DNA from: UMGS755 sp045602005 | GTDB lineage: Bacteria > Bacillota > Clostridia > UBA1381 > UBA9506 | DNA: 11,152 bases | Assembly: GCA_045602005.1 (NCBI GenBank) | Contig: JAZSAS010000026.1 | Span: 1-11,152, forward strand | Direction of reading: 5' to 3' | Part shown: piece after piece, positions 6,843 to 11,152 of the stretch | Position numbering within the stretch: the first letter of the stretch is position 1 | How the letters are laid out: each line of letters opens with the position of its first letter | Program-made: the position numbers and the translations under genes | Notes under the pieces: model-generated | The model's input: the letters and a program-made list of their open reading frames with translations, nothing else | Databases searched by the model: none | What the model was told of the DNA's origin: nothing

Positions 6843-8759
6843 TTAATTATTAATAGATAAACCTTCCTCTATTTTTGTTGCCGTCTTCTCCTTTTGTCTC
6901 TTCTGTTGTTTTTCATTTACGGCAACGGCATTGAATTCCTCAGGGCTTTTGTAGGTTGGCACAACTTCTGCCATAATTTTTTTAATGCTCTCCTCGTCCT
7001 CAAGAAGTACTGTTTTTAATTTCTCTAATTTTTCAGTAAGCTCATTCATGTTCATATCAATAGACTTACCTACAAAAATTTTACTGTGAGCCGTTGTTGT
7101 TAAACCCTCTTCATTCATCAAAAGCTCTTCATAAAGCTTTTCTCCGGCTCTCAGGCCCGTGATCTTAATTTCGATTTCGTCATGCTTAAAACCAGATAAG
7201 CGAATCATCTTCTTTGCTAAATCGTATATTTTAACCGGCTCACCCATATCAAGCACAAAAATTTCGCCACCCTTTGCATATGCAGCCGCTTGGAGCACAA
7301 GCTGTGCCGCCTCGGGAATTGTCATGAAAAAGCGGGTTATTTCAGGATGGGTAACCGTTACAGGTCCGCCGGCTGCAATCTGTTTTGTGAACCTGGGAAT
7401 CACCGAACCGTTAGACCCAAGCACATTACCAAACCGAACCGCAACAAATTCTGTTTTTCCAAGTTTTTGCATCGTTTGCACAATCATTTCGCACAATCTC
7501 TTGCTTGCACCCATGATGTTTGTGGGGTTAACCGCTTTATCTGTGGAAATGAGCACAAAACGTTTCACGCCATGCTCTGCTGCACAGCAAGCCGTGTTAT
7601 ATGTGCCAAAAACATTGTTTTTAATCGCCTCGCAAGGGGAGAATTCCATTAATGGCACATGCTTGTGCGCCGCTGCGTGAAACACAATGTCAGGTTTATA
7701 TTTTTCAAAAATAAATTCAAGCCTTTGCTTGTCCCTGACGGAAGCAATTAAAACGTCTATCTTTTGATTGGGGTAATGTTCTTCAAGTTCGTTTTGCAGC
7801 TCATATGTTGTATTTTCGTATATGTCAAGAATAACAAGGCACTCCGGCTTAAATTTAATAATCTGTCTGCAAAGCTCAGAACCAATAGAACCGCCGCCAC
7901 CTGTAACCATGACAGTTTTTCCAAAGATTTCTTCCTTAATCAGTTTATTATCAAGCTTGATAGGGTCTCTTTCCAGCAAATCTTCTATTTCTATTTCACG
8001 AACAGCACCAAGAGACACCCTGCCTTTTAATATTGACTCAACACCGGGTAAAATTTTAACTTTGAGTCCCGTCATGCTGCAAATATCTAAAATTTCCCGT
8101 TTGTCTTTGGCAGATATTTTATAAATAGCAAATACAATCTGCTCGATATTTTTCTCTTTGCAGATGCGGCATATATCTTTTCTTGTGCCCAGCACTTTAG
8201 AACCATAAATGCTTAATTTTTGTTTTTTAGAATGATCGTCTATTAAGCCGACGACATTATAAGAGATATCATTATTATCAGACAATTCTCTTAAAAGCAT
8301 TACGGCAAGTCTGCCTGCACCAATAATCAGTGTTCGTTTGCCCCTGTGCGCATTATTAACGCCCATTGCTCTGTAGACAAGACGAATCATAAATCTAATT
8401 CCGCAAATCATTGCCATGCAACAAAAATTGGCCGCAATATTCAGTTTAGGAAAAATAATATTGTTTGAAACAAACAGACCTAAAATAATGCTGATTGCCC
8501 CTGCACAGATGCATGAAGAAAGCAAAATGATATATTCTTTAGCCCCTGTATATATCCAGTCAATATAATATAATCTAAATGCCCATAAAACAACTCCATA
8601 CGTCACTGTTGTCAGCAAAATTAAAGGGAATCCAGTTGAAAAATATGCACCTAATGCTGAAACAGGAAATACAAATGAAATAGCCGCAATATAAGAAAAC
8701 ATACACATGAGCATATCAAATATAAAAATATACCTGTTTCTAACCCTTCTGCAGTCCAT
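6843..8759 (-). CDS. Membrane-bound UDP-sugar 4,6-dehydratase (CapD/PglF/EpsC family)
   Basis: A 638-residue polysaccharide biosynthesis protein. Residues 12-32, 43-62, 76-97 and 106-120 are four likely membrane helices. A first Rossmann-like domain starts at LIIGAGRLA (144-152). An extended short-chain dehydrogenase domain follows, with the NAD(P) loop TGGGGSIGSE (286-295), HAAAHKHVPLME (361-372), STDKAVNPTN (405-414), MGASK (416-420) and RFGNVLGSNGSV (442-453). The usual catalytic Tyr of the YxxxK motif is Met416, with Lys420 kept and Thr406-Asp407-Lys408 nearby; this Ser/Thr-Met-Lys arrangement is known for PglF-type UDP-GlcNAc 4,6-dehydratases. It should make the 4-keto-6-deoxy sugar leading to bacillosamine- or FucNAc-like residues of capsule, exopolysaccharide or glycoproteins. 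The start ATG at 8757-8759 has GGAGG seven bases upstream. The tail beyond about residue 615 is charged and not conserved. No glycosyltransferase or aminotransferase neighbour is present, so the pathway is open. Confidence 0.93.
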   Translation of the reverse strand: MDCRRVRNRYIFIFDMLMCMFSYIAAISFVFPVSALGAYFSTGFPLILLTTVTYGVVLWAFRLYYIDWIYTGAKEYIILLSSCICAGAISIILGLFVSNNIIFPKLNIAANFCCMAMICGIRFMIRLVYRAMGVNNAHRGKRTLIIGAGRLAVMLLRELSDNNDISYNVVGLIDDHSKKQKLSIYGSKVLGTRKDICRICKEKNIEQIVFAIYKISAKDKREILDICSMTGLKVKILPGVESILKGRVSLGAVREIEIEDLLERDPIKLDNKLIKEEIFGKTVMVTGGGGSIGSELCRQIIKFKPECLVILDIYENTTYELQNELEEHYPNQKIDVLIASVRDKQRLEFIFEKYKPDIVFHAAAHKHVPLMEFSPCEAIKNNVFGTYNTACCAAEHGVKRFVLISTDKAVNPTNIMGASKRLCEMIVQTMQKLGKTEFVAVRFGNVLGSNGSVIPRFTKQIAAGGPVTVTHPEITRFFMTIPEAAQLVLQAAAYAKGGEIFVLDMGEPVKIYDLAKKMIRLSGFKHDEIEIKITGLRAGEKLYEELLMNEEGLTTTAHSKIFVGKSIDMNMNELTEKLEKLKTVLLEDEESIKKIMAEVVPTYKSPEEFNAVAVNEKQQKRQKEKTATKIEEGLSINN

Positions 8760-8813
8760 GATTGAACCTCCACTTTTAAATTATTTACTCACGTTCTATG
8801 CCGTGCTAAAACC

Positions 8814-8837
8814 AAAACGTTTTAACACGTGTGTTAA
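8814..8837. promoter_or_regulatory. Overlapping palindromes in the dehydratase leader, possible operator
   Basis: AAAACGTTTT (8814-8823) is a perfect ten-base palindrome. It overlaps TTAACACGTGTGTTAA (8822-8837), which has perfect seven-base arms around a two-base centre. Both lie 55-78 bases upstream of the dehydratase start, in a gap with no gene. Dyads of this size are typical of dimeric repressor sites, but no regulator is nearby and I do not recognise the motif. Confidence 0.35.
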
Positions 8838-8859
8838 TTGTGCAGGGTTTAAAATCCGG

Positions 8860-8865
8860 ATTATA
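8860..8865 (-). promoter_or_regulatory. Candidate -10 box for the dehydratase gene
   Basis: The minus strand reads TATAAT here, a perfect -10 hexamer about 95 bases before the start codon. No convincing -35 box is found 16-18 bases upstream (the hexamers there resemble AAACGA), and there is no TGn extension. If real, transcription would begin near 8853 and the palindromes would fall within the first 40 bases of the transcript. Confidence 0.3.
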
Positions 8866-8949
8866 ACGAATATACAAGAACGTCGTTTGAGATATAAGAC
8901 AAAAGGAACAAGATGTCAACTGTAAAAATTCGACGATTCATAAGCCTTA

Positions 8950-8981
8950 CAAAGCTTTCAGCATTTTTCAATGCTGCTTTG
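8950..8981 (-). terminator. Hairpin after degV, possible weak terminator
   Basis: On the minus strand, just after the degV stop, CAGCATT and AATGCTG (8959-8965 and 8970-8976 on the plus strand) form a 7-bp stem capped by a GAAA tetraloop. It extends below a four-base bulge through a CAAAG/CTTTG pair (8950-8954 with 8977-8981). There is no T-run after it, so it may be a processing or stability hairpin rather than a true intrinsic terminator. It lies in the 230-base gap between degV and the dehydratase gene. Confidence 0.4.
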
Positions 8982-8989
8982 CAAAGCAC

Positions 8990-9862
8990 CTATTTTCTGG
9001 CTGTTCCCATAAAGAACACTGCCAGTGTTCCCGGACCGGCATGTGCCCCGATAACAGGATCAAGATAATGAATCATGGTTTCTTTGGGATTGAATTTTTC
9101 CTGAATCTGCTTCATCACATACTGTGCATCTTCCTCGCAGTCGCCGTGCCCTATGCAAACCAACTGTTTCTGGGGGTCTTTAATGGTTTTTTCCATTTCC
9201 GAAACCAATGCATGTAAAGCCTGTTTTCTGCCACGTGCTTTAGATACAACCTCCAGTTTGCCGGCATCACTCACGTGCATAACCGGTTTCACCTGCAGCA
9301 GAGAGCCCACAACGGCGGTTGCAGCAGAAACACGTCCGCCACGTTTTAAGAAAAACAAATCATCACAGGTGAACCAATGACAGGTGTTTAAACGGTTTGC
9401 CATCAACCAGTCATAAACCTCTTCAATGGTTTTTCCCTCTTCACGCAACCGGCCGGCATAATAAACCAACAGTCCCTCGCCAATGGATGCACAAAGGGTG
9501 TCTACCAGCAAAATCTTGCGTTCAGGATAACGCTCTGCCAAATCGCTGGCAGCAATGGTGGCAGACTGATAAGTACCGCTAAGAGCAGAATCAAAGCCAA
9601 TGTATAACACATCTTGTCCCGATTCTAAAATCTCAGAAAAGGCCGTGCTAAATTCATCGGGACCAATTAGACTTGTGGTAATCATTTCTTTGTTGCGCAT
9701 CATGCTGTAAAACTGTTTCAAATCTGTCTTTTGGCCTTTAACATAGCTTTTATATTCCTTGCCGTCTACATGAAAAGAAAGAGAAACAACCGTGATACCA
9801 AATTTTTCGTAAAGCTCCTCCGGCAGATTAGCCGCTGAATCTGTTACAATAACATAGCCCAT
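8990..9862 (-). CDS. DegV family fatty-acid-binding protein
   Basis: A 290-residue two-domain EDD-fold protein, the normal size for DegV. DegV proteins bind a long-chain fatty acid; in Gram-positive bacteria FakB members present it to the FakA kinase for phosphorylation and use in phospholipid synthesis. Seen here: IVTDSAANLP (5-14) at the N-terminus, the ITTSLIGPDEF segment (61-71) that occupies the place of the TSQPSP-type ligand loop, SGTYQSA (95-101), LFFLKRGGRVS (169-179), KPVMHV (192-197) and GAHAGPGTLAVFF (272-284). Clostridia often carry several paralogues, so whether this one serves a FakA kinase cannot be told; no fakA is in the window. The ATG at 9860-9862 has GGAGA seven bases upstream, and the gene has its own promoter, so it is probably transcribed alone or with the dehydratase gene 230 bases downstream. 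Confidence 0.95.
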   Translation of the reverse strand: MGYVIVTDSAANLPEELYEKFGITVVSLSFHVDGKEYKSYVKGQKTDLKQFYSMMRNKEMITTSLIGPDEFSTAFSEILESGQDVLYIGFDSALSGTYQSATIAASDLAERYPERKILLVDTLCASIGEGLLVYYAGRLREEGKTIEEVYDWLMANRLNTCHWFTCDDLFFLKRGGRVSAATAVVGSLLQVKPVMHVSDAGKLEVVSKARGRKQALHALVSEMEKTIKDPQKQLVCIGHGDCEEDAQYVMKQIQEKFNPKETMIHYLDPVIGAHAGPGTLAVFFMGTARK

Positions 9863-9941
9863 ATTACAATCTCCGTTCTTAAATTTATTTGATACAATAT
9901 TAGTAGAAAATTCACACGAAAATCAACTGATAGATAAAATT

Positions 9942-9970
9942 ATTTTATCATATGTCCCAAACGTTGTCAA
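9942..9970 (-). promoter_or_regulatory. Sigma-A promoter for degV
   Basis: Minus-strand TTGACA (9970-9965), a perfect -35 box, is followed after exactly 17 bases by TAAAAT (9947-9942) with the extension TGA immediately before it. Transcription would start near 9935, giving a leader of about 73 bases before the degV ATG. This is the best promoter in the window. Confidence 0.87.
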
Positions 9971-10182
9971 GGGCAAGAGCATTTCATTATCACATTGACA
10001 CAATTCGGGCACAAAAGATGACCCTTTGTGCTGTTGTGCTTACAAACACTGCCCCATTGTTACTCTTATCAAATTATGGTGGCAAGATGTTCTGACGATG
10101 GCGTTGTCTTTTGATGGCGGTTATAAATAACACTCTTCATGTCATATACATATAATAAAATTCTAAAAGGACGGCGATTGCT
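9971..10182. other. Intergenic region between degV and the deacetylase gene
   Basis: The gene-free stretch from 9863 to 10182 is about 320 bases. Its left part is the degV leader and promoter. The rest holds no ORF or RNA gene I can support. Visible items: GCACAAA/TTTGTGC inverted repeat (10009-10015 and 10025-10031, nine-base loop); a GATGGCG direct repeat (10097-10103 and 10113-10119); a lone TTGACA at 9995-10000 with no matching -10; and TATAAT at 10151-10156, well placed to be the -10 of the deacetylase gene but without a recognisable -35. The CATATACATATAAT stretch could instead serve a sporulation sigma factor, but no consensus match was good enough to name one. Confidence 0.4.
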
Positions 10183-10764
10183 ATGAAAATATTTCTGATT
10201 CACAAAAAAATACTGCTTTCTTATGGCGTGCTCCTTGGCATTGCCATTTTTATGATTTGTTTTGGTGCCGGAAAAACTGCCACGGTGTTCAATGAAGATG
10301 GCTCGGCAGACCGGCTGATTCCCATCTACAACGTAGACAGAGGAGAGGAAAAGATTTGCACCCTCACCTTTGATGCCGCCTGGGACGATGCCGACACAGA
10401 CCAGCTCATCGAAATTTTAGACCGCTATGGGGTGAAAGCCACCTTTTTTATGGTGGGTAGTTGGGTGGAAAAATATCCCGAATCGGTGAGAAAATTTTCC
10501 AGCCACGGCCATGAAATTATGAATCATTCTGATACCCATCCCCACATTAACCAGCTTTCAGAGGAAAAAATTAAAGAGGAAATCACGAAATGTGCTGATA
10601 AAATTGAAGCAATTACCGGCAAACGTTCCGCCCTGTTTCGGGGACCCTACGGTGAATATAACAATACCGTTATTCAAAGTGCAGAGGCTTTGGGTCACAA
10701 GGTGCTTCAATGGGATGTTGAAACACTGGCAACACTTGGAAAGCCAGATGTAGAGAGGGTTTGA
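10183..10764 (+). CDS. Polysaccharide deacetylase (PdaA/PdaB/NodB type), truncated at the C-terminus
   Basis: A 193-residue NodB-domain deacetylase with an N-terminal membrane anchor (about residues 10-28), so the domain sits outside the cell or in the forespore envelope. Members remove N-acetyl groups from peptidoglycan or chitin-like sugars; this subtype is common in sporulating Clostridia. NodB motifs present: TFDAAWDD (62-69, catalytic base Asp64), HSDTH (115-119, metal ligands His115 and His119), RGPYGEYN (153-160) and QWDVETL (176-182). The fifth motif, a Leu-His pair carrying the catalytic-acid His, should follow by about 25-35 residues, but a TGA at 10762-10764 ends the frame first. 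Relatives are usually about 240-260 residues. Neither other plus-strand frame continues the family. The protein is therefore probably inactive, a 3'-truncated pseudogene. The RBS AAAGGA is rather far (11 bases) from the ATG. The break falls close to an inverted repeat and to AT-rich DNA. Confidence 0.85.
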   Translation: MKIFLIHKKILLSYGVLLGIAIFMICFGAGKTATVFNEDGSADRLIPIYNVDRGEEKICTLTFDAAWDDADTDQLIEILDRYGVKATFFMVGSWVEKYPESVRKFSSHGHEIMNHSDTHPHINQLSEEKIKEEITKCADKIEAITGKRSALFRGPYGEYNNTVIQSAEALGHKVLQWDVETLATLGKPDVERV

Positions 10765-10782
10765 GATAGACGGGATAACTTA

Positions 10783-10820
10783 AAACAGAGATGATTCTAT
10801 TGAAAGAATCATCTCTGTTT
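10783..10820 (+). terminator. Perfect 16-bp inverted repeat after the truncated deacetylase
   Basis: AAACAGAGATGATTCT (10783-10798) and AGAATCATCTCTGTTT (10805-10820) are exact complements around the six-base loop ATTGAA, 18 bases after the deacetylase stop. With flanking A and T runs built into the stem, the shape is that of a bidirectional intrinsic terminator, but the T-run is only three bases before GGC. It could alternatively be a subterminal palindrome of a mobile element, because it sits exactly at the change in base composition. Confidence 0.6.
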
Positions 10821-10845
10821 GGCATCACTATATTTACTGGTGGTC

Positions 10846-11001
10846 ATGATTAAAAATTATAATCTAGACCCACATAGTTTAATGTGGCTTCATAATCTTG
10901 GATTATTTCTTATAATGGAATCAATAATTTCCATTCTATTATTGATATTATTGTATTCATCATTTTTAATTGTTGCTTTTTTCATTGTTTTTAGAACATG
11001 A
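10846..11001 (+). CDS. Small hydrophobic ORF of unknown function
   Basis: A 51-residue reading frame from ATG at 10846. The first 20 residues are polar to neutral (MIKNYNLDPHSLMWLHNLGL). Residues 21-48 are almost entirely hydrophobic, enough for one long or two short membrane segments, ending in FRT. The TTG at 10819 would add nine residues but lies in the inverted repeat. No proper ribosome binding site is seen; GGTGG is only two bases before the ATG. The DNA is about 24% G+C over 10861-10980 (hand count), and such DNA tends to give Phe/Leu/Ile-rich frames by chance. I do not recognise a family. It may be a spurious ORF, a small membrane peptide or a fragment of a decayed gene. Confidence 0.25.
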   Translation: MIKNYNLDPHSLMWLHNLGLFLIMESIISILLLILLYSSFLIVAFFIVFRT

Positions 11002-11056
11002 AACACAGATAAAAGCAAATCATACATACGGTGAATGTATGCTTCCACTTACATAA

Positions 11057-11152
11057 ACAAACTATTTAGAAGCGCTCAATGAATTTAATTATTTACAAAA
11101 ATCTCCGCTAATCAATAATGTGATTGACAAATTATTGAATTATATAATAAAA
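11057..11152 (+). other. Open frame without a start codon, running off the right edge
   Basis: After a TAA at 11054-11056 the frame stays open for 32 codons to the window end. It reads like protein (YLEALNEFNYLQKSPL, then a helix ending DKLLNYIIK). The same frame upstream of that TAA (10991-11053) also reads plausibly (LEHETQIKANHTYGECMLPL). No ATG or ribosome binding site opens the right-hand part. The amphipathic end slightly resembles Spo0E-type phosphatase helices, but the SQxxD motif is not present, so I assign no family. It may be a decayed gene in the AT-rich segment. Confidence 0.15.

Noticed and set aside
7159..8124. Plus-strand open frames up to 173 codons opposite the dehydratase gene
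   Set aside because: The minus strand carries an unbroken, motif-rich family protein across the whole stretch; the antisense frames have no recognisable domain or start signal.
9995..10023. TTGACA as -35 of a plus-strand promoter
   Set aside because: No -10-like hexamer occurs 16-18 bases downstream (ATGACC is there).
10144..10156. Sporulation sigma E or sigma G promoter for the deacetylase gene
   Set aside because: The -10 region only partly fits either consensus and no matching -35 element is at the right distance.
9863..10182. Riboswitch, tRNA, small RNA or CRISPR in the largest gene-free gap
   Set aside because: No cloverleaf, repeat-spacer pattern or recognisable riboswitch core was seen; only short inverted and direct repeats are present.

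Overview
The window looks like a piece of chromosome from an anaerobic, Gram-positive, spore-forming type bacterium of the Bacillota, most likely class Clostridia. The pointers are strong AGGAG-type ribosome binding sites, two near-consensus sigma-A promoters with TGn extensions, a lipoprotein-type sugar-binding protein, a DegV-family protein, a TepA-type ClpP homologue, monofunctional formate-tetrahydrofolate ligase and a PdaA/PdaB-like polysaccharide deacetylase. The coding DNA is of moderate G+C, with AT-rich intergenic stretches. A species cannot be named from the sequence alone.

Positions 1-3182 (minus strand) read as one operon from a clear promoter at 3154-3182: tepA (ClpP-fold serine peptidase), a small hotdog thioesterase with the fluoroacetyl-CoA-thioesterase (FlK) catalytic triad, fhs (formate-tetrahydrofolate ligase), and the start of a ThrE-like threonine/serine exporter subunit that runs off the left edge. 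Gaps are 51, 4 and 13 bases. Divergently, 3263-6775 (plus strand) is a complete ribose/galactose-type ABC importer: a double ATPase, a permease starting at a TTG codon inside the ATPase gene, and a binding lipoprotein, closed by a strong intrinsic terminator at 6782-6818.

On the minus strand, 6843-8759 encodes a membrane-anchored nucleotide-sugar 4,6-dehydratase of the CapD/PglF/EpsC type (surface glycan synthesis). Upstream of it is a 230-base gap with two overlapping palindromes. Next comes a DegV-family fatty-acid-binding protein (8990-9862) with its own excellent promoter (9942-9970).

The right end is different. A plus-strand polysaccharide deacetylase (10183-10764) stops abruptly before its last conserved motif. 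It is followed by a perfect 16-bp inverted repeat (10783-10820) and then by about 330 bases of very AT-rich DNA holding only a small hydrophobic ORF and an open frame without a visible start. This looks like a junction with foreign or decayed DNA. Most genes here belong to known families. The parts most worth a second look are the deacetylase junction, the thioesterase linked to fhs, and the palindromes before the dehydratase gene. I did not find a convincing undescribed system.
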